Source: Fictibacillus norfolkensis (GTDB lineage Bacteria; Bacillota; Bacilli; Bacillales; Fictibacillaceae). Taken from it: a DNA stretch of 64,000 nucleotides. The stretch spans positions 496,001 to 560,000 of the forward strand of contig NZ_JACSQM010000002.1 in the NCBI RefSeq assembly GCF_014836645.1. Reading direction: 5' to 3'. The notes beneath the pieces were generated by a model. The model was not told the DNA's origin. It saw only the letters and a program-made list of their open reading frames with translations, and made no database searches. The position numbers were made by a program, and so were the translations under genes. Numbering within the stretch: position 1 is the stretch's first letter; each line of letters opens with the position of its first letter. Positions 17,815 to 26,126 of the stretch are shown piece after piece.

Positions 17815-17990
17815 TGGTATTCACCCATTCCTGTTACTTTTCTACCCGTCTTGCAGGGAAGAGGGTGTATAATTATTGTAACAGGATGCCGACTTGCTTT
17901 GTATTGGGAAAATTGAAGGAGAACATGTGCTTTCTTTTTAGTAAAATACAAGCAGTTTTCCCAACTTATTAGATAGAATTGATTGGGTAT

Positions 17991-19232
17991 CTATACAATA
18001 TCTTGTTCAAGTGAGGTTATTTTCTGGTTAGAATGTAGGACTTTACGATTTAAAAATGCGATCGAAAAGGAAACCAGAAACAGAAAACTTACTAACAAGT
18101 ATGTCTCTCGAACTCCAAATTCCTCTGCAAACCAACCAAGTAATAATATCGCTATTCCAAATGTCCCATACACGAGTGTCCCGTGAGATGCATACACTTT
18201 GGCTAGCTGTTTATCTCTATAGGATTCTTGGATCAACGTATTTTGTGACACATCTCTCGCCATCTGAGGAAACCCAAAAACGAATGAAACCAATAAGGCA
18301 ATCCATGCTGATGAAGTTAAACCGAACCACACGTTAAGCAACATCAAACAAACCGTTGATGCCATAATGACAAAGCCCAGGTATGTTTCCATTTTTTTAG
18401 AGAACCGATATACTACAAGACCCGCTACCATCATTCCTGCAAAGAAAGACGCATTGATGTAACCCCACCACGCTTCTCCTTTTCCTATCGCTGTTTCAAC
18501 ATACACGTAAAGAATTGCGGCGATCCAAACTCCATGACCGAAGTTTTCAAGCACATCCATCACTGTTAAAGTCGTCAGTTTTTTTGATTGAAAGATTAGT
18601 TGCCAACCTTCTTTCATCGCTATCCACTTCGATTCTTGCGCTTGAACGTTCTCCTTTTCGTTAACCTTTATTCGCATAGTAAGTATGGTTGCAACGACAA
18701 ATAAGCCAAAAGTTACCCATAGCATATTTTGTTCCCCCCACATCACCAATAGAACACTGCCGAGTGGCCATGATAAAAGCATAGAAGTCTGATTGGCAAT
18801 ACTGATGAAACTGTTTGCTTTTACAAGCTCATCACTTTCTACAAGATCAGGAACCATAGATCTTCTTGCAGGGTTTCCGAGACCTTCAAGAAGAGAAATG
18901 ATTACGACGAAAATATATAATAGAGTAAATGTTGTAGCCGTATGTATACCATATAAACCGAGTAAACATAAACAGAATAATAACCCTGTTTTAAGGAGCA
19001 GCGTATTGATCAGCAAACTTGTTCGTTTGTACTTTTCAATAAATAGAGGGGCTAGAAAACCTGAGACGAGCAAGGACATCGTCTTCGCAAATGGAATTAA
19101 AGCCATGTGCAGGACAGATCCCGTTTCATTGTAAACAAGTGTAATCAAACAAATGATATAGAGAATATCTCCTAAGTTCGCTAGCGTCTGTCCGCTCCAT
19201 AAAAAATGAAAATAGCGATTTGCTTTAATCAT
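17991..19232 (-). CDS. MFS transporter (drug-efflux type)
   Basis: A 413-residue, 12-helix major facilitator protein. The start FHFLWSGQTLANLGDILYIICLITLVY and the loop EGLGNPARRSMVPDLVESDELVKANS after helix 4 are characteristic of the MefA/YfiS-type branch, whose members export macrolides or other lipophilic drugs. The substrate here is not known. AAGGATG lies before the ATG. The 19.3-kb tandem repeat lies directly upstream of its promoter region. Confidence 0.85.
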   Translation of the reverse strand: MIKANRYFHFLWSGQTLANLGDILYIICLITLVYNETGSVLHMALIPFAKTMSLLVSGFLAPLFIEKYKRTSLLINTLLLKTGLLFCLCLLGLYGIHTATTFTLLYIFVVIISLLEGLGNPARRSMVPDLVESDELVKANSFISIANQTSMLLSWPLGSVLLVMWGEQNMLWVTFGLFVVATILTMRIKVNEKENVQAQESKWIAMKEGWQLIFQSKKLTTLTVMDVLENFGHGVWIAAILYVYVETAIGKGEAWWGYINASFFAGMMVAGLVVYRFSKKMETYLGFVIMASTVCLMLLNVWFGLTSSAWIALLVSFVFGFPQMARDVSQNTLIQESYRDKQLAKVYASHGTLVYGTFGIAILLLGWFAEEFGVRETYLLVSFLFLVSFSIAFLNRKVLHSNQKITSLEQDIV

Positions 19233-19368
19233 AAAAATGCTTCATCCTTTTTCTGGTAATATAAGCCAAACAAAGTGTACCACACGACAGATGATTCCGT
19301 CTTTGGCCGTGTTTGAGTAGATGATGAGGGTGTTGATTTAGTGGGGTTTGGGGGTGGAATTTTCGGGA

Positions 19369-19529
19369 ATCGATCATAAATTCCCGGCATCCGAGCATAA
19401 ATCCTCGGCATCGAGCATAAATTCCCGGCATCGAGCATAAATTCCCGGCATCGAGCATAAATCCTGAGATACGATCATAATTCCCCCCTATCGAGCATAA
19501 ATCCTCGTGAATCGATCATAAATCCCTAA
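19369..19529. repeat. Degenerate tandem array, 8 units of about 20 bp (array 1)
   Basis: Eight contiguous units start at 19369, 19389, 19410, 19430, 19450, 19469, 19490 and 19511, with lengths 19-21. The consensus is ATCGAGCATAAATTCCCGGC. Units 3 and 4 are identical; the outer ones diverge, as in CGATCATAA for CGAGCATAA. The whole gap from 19233 to 19650 contains no convincing gene. The overlapping minus-strand reading frames across the array are repeat artefacts. Confidence 0.9.
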
Positions 19530-19650
19530 ATCATAGATATACCTCATTGCCGTAGTTAGAAATTCCCTTCAAAACCCTTTCTTCACTTCTCTACTATAAA
19601 AAACACTCAAAAAAAGCTGGCCCATATATAGGCCAGCGAACACAATCACA

Positions 19651-19866
19651 TTATTTATGTCCTCTTCCTTTTGTAAGATGGCATGGTACTCCTTTACCCA
19701 TAGCTCCTGGCTGTGACATGCGTTCCATGTAAGCCAATCCTCTTACGCATTGGGTTTTACAGGCGATGCAAGTTTCACTTGTAACCATCTTTTGTGTGTG
19801 CTGGTATTTATTAACCTGACTGTCATATTTATTTTTTGTTGTTTTCTTTGCATTTTTTTTAGCCAT
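19651..19866 (-). CDS. Small four-cysteine protein of unknown function
   Basis: A 71-residue basic protein. A lysine-rich start (MAKKNAKKTTKNKYDSQ) precedes ETCIACKTQC (Cys33, Cys36, Cys40) and a fourth cysteine at 62 (GVPCHLTKG). The spacing allows a zinc site, but no known finger is matched. GGGAGGG lies eight bases before the ATG at 19866; the frame is open further upstream but without a ribosome site. I do not recognise a named family. It lies downstream of another small gene on the same strand. Confidence 0.65.
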   Translation of the reverse strand: MAKKNAKKTTKNKYDSQVNKYQHTQKMVTSETCIACKTQCVRGLAYMERMSQPGAMGKGVPCHLTKGRGHK

Positions 19867-19930
19867 GAATGTGCCCTCCCCCTGAATCCTAAACCCAGTG
19901 TATGTAGGAAGAGGGGCTTTTGACATACAT

Positions 19931-19963
19931 AAAAATAAAAAAACTACCCTATGTACAGGTAGT
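19931..19963 (-). terminator. Intrinsic terminator
   Basis: A six-bp stem ACTACC/GGTAGT overlapping the stop codon of the 74-residue gene is followed on the minus strand by seven T residues and further T-rich sequence. Confidence 0.75.
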
Positions 19964-20168
19964 CTTCATCATGTGCGATTTCATATTGAATGCTTTGCCG
20001 TTCAGCCAATGACATGATGTAGTCACTGTCTGATTTGTCATACGCTAATAAAAACTCGTGCAATGGCATGTTGTATTTGTTCCAGACCACTTCCATCAGC
20101 CACTTTTGGCTGATCATAAAATACTCACCATTATAACGATCAACTTTTATGGTATTGCCTACATACAT
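19944..20168 (-). CDS. Small protein of unknown function
   Basis: A 74-residue, tyrosine-rich acidic protein that I do not recognise (starts MYVGNTIKVDRYNGEYF, ends HDEDYLYIG). It has no signal peptide or membrane segment. AAAGGGAG is eight bases before the ATG at 20168, and a strong promoter and terminator flank it, so it is likely real. Confidence 0.65.
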   Translation of the reverse strand: MYVGNTIKVDRYNGEYFMISQKWLMEVVWNKYNMPLHEFLLAYDKSDSDYIMSLAERQSIQYEIAHDEDYLYIG

Positions 20169-20226
20169 CCATAACACTCCCTTTCAAAGAGGTTAAATAT
20201 GCATTAGGTCTTACGGTTGTACCTCC

Positions 20227-20254
20227 ATTATATTCCTTTTGTCAGAAAAGTCAA
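20227..20254 (-). promoter_or_regulatory. Sigma-A promoter of the small gene at 19944
   Basis: On the minus strand TTGACT (20249-20254), a 16-base spacer and TATAAT (20227-20232) are near consensus. The rest of the gap to 20514 is AT-rich; I see no gene or repeat in it. Confidence 0.75.
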
Positions 20255-20514
20255 AAAAATAATAGTCTGAATATATAATATACGGGTAGATTTACTACTT
20301 GACGCAAATAGTGGCAAAGAAATTGTAACAGTACTTGGGAAGACTAGACATAACAATAAATTGATATAAAATTTATAGTAGAATACGTCTCATGACCTAT
20401 GACAAATAAACCATAATATGGTAACCTCAATAGGGTGTATTTTAAAACGTGTAAAACCTTTTAAAACGGGAATATGTTATTAAGATGATGATATAGATAA
20501 AGGAGTAGTTCGTA

Positions 20515-21180
20515 TTGCGTATTATAAAAGAGAATATTTTAGCATTATGTCTTCTCCTCTCTATCCCTTTACTGAATATTATTTATCAAGTATTAAATCA
20601 TGGGGAACGCGGGGCGAGGCAACTTATTACAGCAGTGGATCACCAAATCCCATTTGCGGAGATTTTTATTGTACCTTATATCCTTTGGTACGCTTTTATT
20701 TTTCTAATGTTTATTTACTTTTGTGTTTATGACAGAGCTATTTATTATCGGACCTTATTAAGTTTTTGTGTTGGAATGCTGGTATGTTATGTGATTTACT
20801 TCTTTTTCCAGACCACGGTTCCCCGTCCTGAATTAGTTGAGGGTGGCATACTCACAAAGATGGTTCAGTATGTTTATGGCGCTGACCAACCGTTCAATTG
20901 TTTTCCAAGTATTCATGTTTTAAGTAGTTATCTTATGATATTAGGAATTCGCCATAGTAAGATGTGGACGATAAGAAAAGATATCATAGTCTCAACCATC
21001 GCTTACAGCATTATTTTGTCGACACTTTTCGTCAAACAGCATGTTGTATTGGATGTAGTTGCTGGGATTTTATTAAGCAGCCTGCTATTTAAATTGTTCT
21101 ATTATCTTGAGGCTGAAACGGTATTCAGCTTTTTCAAACGAATGTTCAAGACAAAACTTCAAAGCACAGAAAAAAGTTAA
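20515..21180 (+). CDS. PAP2-family membrane phosphatase
   Basis: A 221-residue protein with about six transmembrane helices. Its lipid phosphatase signature is spread over residues 100-190: QTTVPRP, CFPSIHVLSS (the usual PSGH is PSIH here) and KQHVVLDVVAG, which supplies the catalytic histidine and aspartate. This arrangement matches the inositolphosphotransferase/Aur1-like branch of PAP2, so it may act on a lipid phosphate. The start is TTG with AGGAG nine bases upstream. It is monocistronic with its own terminator. Confidence 0.82.
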   Translation: MRIIKENILALCLLLSIPLLNIIYQVLNHGERGARQLITAVDHQIPFAEIFIVPYILWYAFIFLMFIYFCVYDRAIYYRTLLSFCVGMLVCYVIYFFFQTTVPRPELVEGGILTKMVQYVYGADQPFNCFPSIHVLSSYLMILGIRHSKMWTIRKDIIVSTIAYSIILSTLFVKQHVVLDVVAGILLSSLLFKLFYYLEAETVFSFFKRMFKTKLQSTEKS

Positions 21181-21187
21181 AAAAAAG

Positions 21188-21213
21188 AACTGCTTTTATA
21201 AGCGGTTTTTTTT
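21188..21213 (+). terminator. Intrinsic terminator
   Basis: An eight-bp stem AACTGCTT/AAGCGGTT with a four-base loop is followed by a T run. Confidence 0.85.
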
Positions 21214-21302
21214 GTGGATTTAACTGGTTCATAACTGTTTTGTATATACAGACATAACTTGGGCTTGAAGGAAATATGAATAACATGGGAAGGAGTGATA
21301 AT

Positions 21303-21725
21303 ATGAGCGACGATCAATTACATTCGCAGAATCAGAATCGGGCAGACAGCATGCATCAGATGTGTAAGCAGCACATGTATTATCATGTAACGATTAAAAC
21401 CCGTGACGGGCAAGAAATTGAAGGTATCATTACCGATCTAGACAAGAAAAATGTGTATATGATGGTTCCGCAAAACATGATGCCAGTAGAAGAAGAACAA
21501 GAGAGTCCTCAACCTACACAACAGTCTCCAAATCCCCAACAACAATCTCAGCAAGTTCAACAAAGTTCTCAGCAAAATCAACGACAATGGTATGGTAATC
21601 CTTATTATAGAAGATATTATCGTCAGATTTTCCCACTAGCATCCTTAGCAGCTTTGTCATTATTCCCTTATTATCCACCTTATCCATATCCTTATTATCC
21701 ACCCTACCCATACCCTTATTATTAG
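21303..21725 (+). CDS. Sm-like domain protein with Gln-rich linker and Pro-Tyr tail
   Basis: A 140-residue protein in three parts. Residues about 22-60 read like a short Sm/LSm barrel (YYHVTIKTRDGQEIEGIITDL then KNVYMMVP). Residues 65-95 are a Gln/Pro/Ser linker. The last 35 residues are a hydrophobic patch followed by repeated PYYPPYPYP blocks ending in YY. Similar Pro/Tyr tails are seen in spore coat and surface proteins of Bacillus, so a coat role is possible but unproven. GGAAGGAG precedes the ATG at 21303, preferred over the in-frame ATG at 21276. Confidence 0.75.
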   Translation: MSDDQLHSQNQNRADSMHQMCKQHMYYHVTIKTRDGQEIEGIITDLDKKNVYMMVPQNMMPVEEEQESPQPTQQSPNPQQQSQQVQQSSQQNQRQWYGNPYYRRYYRQIFPLASLAALSLFPYYPPYPYPYYPPYPYPYY

Positions 21726-21728
21726 AAG

Positions 21729-21758
21729 TCCGCCTGAAACAGACAGGCGGATTTTTTT
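21729..21758 (+). terminator. Intrinsic terminator
   Basis: An eight-bp GC-rich stem TCCGCCTG/CAGGCGGA with a seven-base loop is followed by seven T residues. Confidence 0.92.
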
Positions 21759-21821
21759 ATGATTTCAATTAGGAAAAAACGGGAAGTGTACATAAGTCAT
21801 ATTAATTAAGGAGGTAATATA

Positions 21822-22448
21822 ATGGCTAACGTTTTGGTTGTATATTATAGTTCTTATGGTCATATTCATGAGATGGCACTAGCAGCATCAGAAGGTGTAA
21901 AGCAAGTTGACGGTACCGAAGTTAAAGTTGTAAAAGTTCCTGAATTTGAAGTCACAAAAAAATATATGTCTCAACAAGATGCTTATGTAAAAGCTCAAGA
22001 AGCACAGGTTGATATTCCTGAAGTTACACTTGATGATTTAAAATGGGCAGACGGAATAATCTGGGGAATTCCAACACGGTATGGGATGATGCCAGCACAA
22101 ATCAAACAACTGCTCGATTCTGCGGGCAGTCTTTGGGCGAATGGTGATTTAGAAGGTAAGCCGACGGCCGTAATCACAAGTTCTAATACGATTCATGGCG
22201 GGCAAGAATCTACTGCGATCACTTCTTTTGTTCCACTCATGCACTTTGGAATGATTTATGTCGGTCTTCCTTATGGAGAAAATCCAGAACAGATGACATC
22301 AGATGGCATCGGTGGTTCACCCTACGCCGCTTCGACTGTAGCTGGAGCAGATGGTAGTCAGCATCCTCAAGATGCAGAAAAAACAATGGCATCTCGTTTA
22401 GGAAAACGCGTGGCAAAAGTGGCAAAAGCACTTAAAGGAAATTTATAG
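21822..22448 (+). CDS. wrbA: NAD(P)H:quinone oxidoreductase, WrbA type
   Basis: A 208-residue flavodoxin-like quinone reductase. It has the FMN loop YYSSYGHIHEMA at residues 8-19, the GIPTRYGMMPAQIKQLLDSAG segment (about 83-103) that contacts flavin, and THGG-like TSSNTIHGGQE with GSPYAAST near the end, all characteristic of WrbA (type IV). It reduces quinones by two electrons and should protect against quinone stress, like the azoreductase and nitroreductase 5 kb upstream. AAGGAGG precedes the ATG. It is monocistronic. Confidence 0.9.
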   Translation: MANVLVVYYSSYGHIHEMALAASEGVKQVDGTEVKVVKVPEFEVTKKYMSQQDAYVKAQEAQVDIPEVTLDDLKWADGIIWGIPTRYGMMPAQIKQLLDSAGSLWANGDLEGKPTAVITSSNTIHGGQESTAITSFVPLMHFGMIYVGLPYGENPEQMTSDGIGGSPYAASTVAGADGSQHPQDAEKTMASRLGKRVAKVAKALKGNL

Positions 22449-22460
22449 TACCTATATAAA

Positions 22461-22489
22461 CAGCCCCTCCATTATGGAGAGGCTGTTTT
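22461..22489. terminator. Terminator between convergent wrbA and copZ
   Basis: The stem CAGCC...TCCA with TGGA...GGCTG and a TTTT tail lies between the two stop codons. Confidence 0.75.
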
Positions 22490-22493
22490 CACA

Positions 22494-22700
22494 TTACTTT
22501 ACGTCAAATCCTTGATCTTCAATCGCTTCACGCATTTCGGCATCTGTAACTTTCGAGGAATCCAATTCAACTTCCACTTTTCCTGTTTCTAAGTGGACTA
22601 CAACGTTTTTCACTCCATTTAGTTCATTCAGGGCATTCGTTACCGCCGCTTTACAATGTCCACACGTCATTCCTTCTACATCTAGTGTTTTTGTTTCCAT
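22494..22700 (-). CDS. copZ: Copper chaperone CopZ
   Basis: A 68-residue HMA-fold metallochaperone with the Cu(I)-binding GMTCGHC at residues 10-16. It starts ETKTLDVEGM and ends AIEDQGFDV, closely following B. subtilis CopZ, and delivers Cu(I) to CopA. The frame begins three bases earlier, but the second of two adjacent ATGs (22700) has the better eight-base spacing from AGGAGG and matches the family start. It is the last gene of csoR-copA-copZ, ten or so bases after copA. Confidence 0.93.
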   Translation of the reverse strand: METKTLDVEGMTCGHCKAAVTNALNELNGVKNVVVHLETGKVEVELDSSKVTDAEMREAIEDQGFDVK

Positions 22701-22712
22701 CATCTTTTCCTC

Positions 22713-25115
22713 CTAAATATTTTTTAAGTTGATACGTTTTAAACGCAATGCGTTCGTTACAACAGATACAGAGCTAAAAGCCATAGCCGCTCCGGCAACC
22801 CATGGTTCGAGCAAACCGAATGCAGCTATCGGAATACCTGCTGTATTGTAAAACAATGCCCAAAATAAGTTTTGTTTAATGTTCCGCATTGTCTTCCGGC
22901 TTAATTCTATCGCTTTCGGAATATGATTTAGATCCCCGCCAACAAGCGTAACATCAGCGGCTTCGATCGCTACATCTGTTCCTGTTCCGATTGCCATTCC
23001 AATATCAGCTGTCGCGAGTGCTGGAGCATCATTGATCCCATCGCCTACCATCGCTACAGTTTTTCCCTTATCTTGAAGTTCTTTCACAATACGTGCTTTA
23101 TCTTCAGGTAAGACTTCAGCGAATACCTCTTTAATACCTACTTCTTTTGCGATCGCAAGTGCTGTTCTTTTGTTATCACCTGTTATCATATACACATCAA
23201 TACCCTGTTCTGTTAAAGCGTTAATCGCATTTTTAGATGTTTCTTTTACCGTATCAGCAACAGCTACAATCAGAACGAGCTCTCCATCTACTGCACAAAG
23301 CATAGCTGTTTTTCCTTCGTTCTCATATGCTTCAAGAAGTGCTTCCTGCTCTTTGTATTCTACAGCTTTTTCTTTCATGAGCTTTCTCGTTCCGACGAGT
23401 ATGGTTTTTCCACTAACTACAGCTTCAATACCATGCCCCGGAATAGCATGAAAGGATTCCGTCTCAATGGATGGTATATGCTGTTTGTTTCCGTACTCAA
23501 CAATCGCTTCCGCTAAAGGGTGTTCAGAGCTTTTCTCTGCTGAAATCAAATGAGCAAGGAAACCTTCTTTTAACTCTGTGAGATCTGTTACTTCTGGTTT
23601 ACCTTTTGTAACCGTTCCTGTTTTATCAAGTAGTACAGCATCAATTCTTTGTGCGCCTTCTAGATATTCTCCACCTTTGAACAAGATTCCCTGCTCTGCT
23701 CCTTTACCTGTTCCAACCATAATGGATGTGGGTGTTGCTAGACCAAGTGCGCATGGGCAGGCTATTACTAGGATGGCAATGCTGACTTCAAGTGCTTGTG
23801 GCAGATTACCTGAATCAACAAGAAAATACCAAGTTACAAAAGCAAGTATGGCGATACCTACTACAATCGGCACGAAAATCCCTGAAATATAGTCTGCCAT
23901 ACGTTGTATGGGTGCTTTTGATCCTTGAGCTTCTTCAACAATCTTTATGATTCCTGCTAGAGCCGTTTCTTTTCCTACTTTTTTGGCTTCCATACGGAGT
24001 GTGCCGTTCTTGTTGAGTGTAGCACCAATAATGAAATCACCTTCTGCTTTTTCAACAGGAATCGCTTCACCAGTAATCATACTTTCATCGACGGAAGAAT
24101 TACCAGAGAGCACGGTGCCATCGACTGGTATTTTTTCACCTGGCTTAATAAGCAGCATATCTCCCACTACCACTTGATCTAAAGGAATCCTCTCTTCCTT
24201 TTCATCTCGAATGACAGTAGCTTCTTTCGCCTGCAAATTCAATAGTTTGGAAATCGCCTCAGTTGTTCTGCCTTTTGCGAGAGTCTCGAAATATTTACCG
24301 ACTAAGATTAAGGTGATTAAAACAGCGCTCGTTTCAAAATACAATTGTGGCATATAGTCTGGATTACCGATCGTTTTAAAGGCTTCAACAACGCTGTAAA
24401 AAAAGGCTGCAGAAGTTCCGAGTGCAACAAGAACATCCATGTTCGCACTCTTATTACGAAGCGCTCGAAAAGCACCGATATAAAAAGATCCTCCGATATA
24501 AAATTGGACGATAGAAGCGAGAAGAAATTGAAACCAAGGGTTCATGAATAATGACGGCATCAGCAGACCAAAATCCCAAGGCATATGAGCAAACATTGTA
24601 TATAGAAGTGGAAGAGACAAGATAATAGAAAGAAATAACTTTCTCTTCTTAGCCGTAATCTCTTCTTCCTTCTTCGTCTTTTTCGTTTCACGATCTTGTT
24701 GAGTAGACGCATGATACCCAAGCTTCTTTATCTTGTTTAAAACATCGTCTACAGAAACAATAGCAGGATTATATTCTATGGATCCTGTTTCACCCGTTAA
24801 GTTAACGGTAGCACTAGAGATACCCTCCATACGGTTTAAGCTTTTTTCTATGCGTGTAGAGCAAGCTGCACAGGTCATGCCCGAAATATCAAGATCGACC
24901 TTTTCTTTCGCAACACCGTATCCTAGCTTTTCAATTTTTTGTTCGATCTCTTGAAGGCTGATTATCTCAGCATCAAACGTTACAGAAGCTTTTTCCATGG
25001 CTAAGTTGACGTTAACATCGACATGATCCATTTTGTTCAGCACTTTCTCGATTCGAGTTGAACAAGCTGAGCATGTCATGCCCGTGATTCCTAGATTTAC
25101 TTTCTTTTGGCTCAT
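22713..25115 (-). CDS. copA: Copper-exporting P1B-type ATPase CopA
   Basis: An 800-residue Cu(I) pump. There are two N-terminal HMA domains (GMTCSAC at 12-18, GMTCAAC at 79-85), eight transmembrane helices, the TGE actuator motif ([11 protein letters not shown]), the ion-binding IACPCALGL in helix 6, DKTGTVTKG with the phosphorylated aspartate, and [10 protein letters not shown]. It exports cytoplasmic Cu(I) received from CopZ. The frame opens with a GTG at 25124, but that overlaps the GAAGG ribosome site, so the ATG at 25115 is preferred. It follows csoR by 15 bases. Confidence 0.96.
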   Translation of the reverse strand: MSQKKVNLGITGMTCSACSTRIEKVLNKMDHVDVNVNLAMEKASVTFDAEIISLQEIEQKIEKLGYGVAKEKVDLDISGMTCAACSTRIEKSLNRMEGISSATVNLTGETGSIEYNPAIVSVDDVLNKIKKLGYHASTQQDRETKKTKKEEEITAKKRKLFLSIILSLPLLYTMFAHMPWDFGLLMPSLFMNPWFQFLLASIVQFYIGGSFYIGAFRALRNKSANMDVLVALGTSAAFFYSVVEAFKTIGNPDYMPQLYFETSAVLITLILVGKYFETLAKGRTTEAISKLLNLQAKEATVIRDEKEERIPLDQVVVGDMLLIKPGEKIPVDGTVLSGNSSVDESMITGEAIPVEKAEGDFIIGATLNKNGTLRMEAKKVGKETALAGIIKIVEEAQGSKAPIQRMADYISGIFVPIVVGIAILAFVTWYFLVDSGNLPQALEVSIAILVIACPCALGLATPTSIMVGTGKGAEQGILFKGGEYLEGAQRIDAVLLDKTGTVTKGKPEVTDLTELKEGFLAHLISAEKSSEHPLAEAIVEYGNKQHIPSIETESFHAIPGHGIEAVVSGKTILVGTRKLMKEKAVEYKEQEALLEAYENEGKTAMLCAVDGELVLIVAVADTVKETSKNAINALTEQGIDVYMITGDNKRTALAIAKEVGIKEVFAEVLPEDKARIVKELQDKGKTVAMVGDGINDAPALATADIGMAIGTGTDVAIEAADVTLVGGDLNHIPKAIELSRKTMRNIKQNLFWALFYNTAGIPIAAFGLLEPWVAGAAMAFSSVSVVTNALRLKRINLKNI

Positions 25116-25130
25116 GGTCTTCACCTTCTT

Positions 25131-25418
25131 TTATGATTTAGAGAATTGCTTAATGACTCTCATTAATTCTTCTATAGAGTCTTCTCCATCACCAGATTTT
25201 ATCGCATCAGCCACACAATGCTGAGTGTGACTTTCCATCAATTGAAATCCTACTCTTTTTAATCCGGCGGTCACAGCTGAAATCTGAACAAGAACATCTA
25301 TGCAATAACGATCATCTTCTATCATTTTTTGAAGACCACGTACTTGGCCCTCGATCTTTTTTAAACGGTTGTTTAAATCTTGTTTATCACTCTCACAGCG
25401 ATGTGTTTTTTGTTCCAT
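25131..25418 (-). CDS. csoR: Copper-sensing repressor CsoR
   Basis: A 95-residue four-helix repressor. The Cu(I) ligands Cys39, His64 and Cys68 have the exact spacing of the family (C-x24-H-x3-C). The first helix carries RLKKIEGQVRGLQKMI, the DNA-contacting stretch of CsoR/RcnR proteins. Apo-CsoR represses the operon and Cu(I) releases it. It is first in csoR-copA-copZ, and its own promoter holds a matching operator, so it should autoregulate. Confidence 0.95.
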   Translation of the reverse strand: MEQKTHRCESDKQDLNNRLKKIEGQVRGLQKMIEDDRYCIDVLVQISAVTAGLKRVGFQLMESHTQHCVADAIKSGDGEDSIEELMRVIKQFSKS

Positions 25419-25460
25419 ATGGGTCCATCCCTTCGTTTTGGATGCTTATAAGGTTAGTAT

Positions 25461-25482
25461 ATACTATACCCCCCTATAGTAT
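25461..25482 (-). promoter_or_regulatory. CsoR operator in the csoR promoter
   Basis: A perfect inverted repeat ATACTATA, six C residues and TATAGTAT fits the known CsoR site TACCCCCCTATAGTA. On the minus strand it lies between a TTGATA and TATACT pair, in a position to block RNA polymerase. Confidence 0.88.
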
Positions 25483-25494
25483 CAAATGTTCTGA

Positions 25495-26040
25495 TCAGTT
25501 TCTTCTTTCTTTTACAAAAATGTAGATCCCAGCTAACGCTACAACTCCTAAAATGATCTTTCCTTCTGTATTCCATTCGGTTACGTTGTACACTGAATAT
25601 GCTTCAAGTACCAAAGCTGGTATCTTACCTATTGAACTGGCTACAACAAAAGTCCATGATGAAACAGCCCCGATCGCACTAGCAAATGTAACAAATCCTG
25701 AAGGTACAAATGGCAGCAATCGAAGTGAAAGTATCAGGACGAACGCTTCTTTACCTTTCGCTTCTAACAATCTTACCACCCTGGGGTACCCTTTAAGCTT
25801 CTCTCTAGAAACTTGTTTAAATCCTTTTCTGTATAGAAGAAAGGCAACCATTGCTCCTAATGCTTCTCCGATAAATGAAATGAATGTTCCGTACCAAAAC
25901 CCAAAGAATAAAATATTTGCGGCTGTTATAAAAACAGTAGGAACAACACCTAAAATTCCAATTAATAGATTGAGTACGAGTGAAATGATAATCGCCCATT
26001 CGCTATACTCTTGGAAAAATTGAATAACGGTTTCTGACAT
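25495..26040 (-). CDS. TVP38/TMEM64-family membrane protein
   Basis: A 181-residue membrane protein with about five hydrophobic segments. The SNARE-associated (DedA/TVP38) signature is visible: FWYGTFISFIGEALGAMVAFLLYRKGF (about 47-73) and LRLLPFVPSGFVTFASAIGAV (about 106-126). Members are thought to scramble or flip membrane lipids. AGGAGG lies ten bases before the ATG. It sits between the copper and zinc/cadmium operons, but nothing in the sequence ties it to metals. Confidence 0.85.
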   Translation of the reverse strand: MSETVIQFFQEYSEWAIIISLVLNLLIGILGVVPTVFITAANILFFGFWYGTFISFIGEALGAMVAFLLYRKGFKQVSREKLKGYPRVVRLLEAKGKEAFVLILSLRLLPFVPSGFVTFASAIGAVSSWTFVVASSIGKIPALVLEAYSVYNVTEWNTEGKIILGVVALAGIYIFVKERRN

Positions 26041-26090
26041 GACATGCGTTCCTCCTAAAAAACCCTAAGTTCATACCCCTTTATGGTACT

Positions 26091-26118
26091 AAAAAAGCCA
26101 TGCAGCTGCATGACTTTT
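26091..26118 (-). terminator. Intrinsic terminator of the metal ATPase gene
   Basis: The palindrome CATGCAGCTGCATG, extended by AAG/CTT pairs, is followed by a T run on the minus strand. Confidence 0.82.
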
Positions 26119-26126
26119 TACGTTCA

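Noticed and set aside
19225..19458. Two overlapping minus-strand reading frames rich in MLDAGN/MPGIYA-like repeats
   Set aside because: They are only translations of the 20-bp tandem array; there is no ribosome site and the residues repeat with the DNA period.
19369..19529. CRISPR array
   Set aside because: Units are contiguous and degenerate with no unique spacers, and no cas genes are present.
23170..25224. Several plus-strand reading frames of 60-100 codons across copA and csoR
   Set aside because: They are shadows of the strongly supported minus-strand genes and have no ribosome sites.
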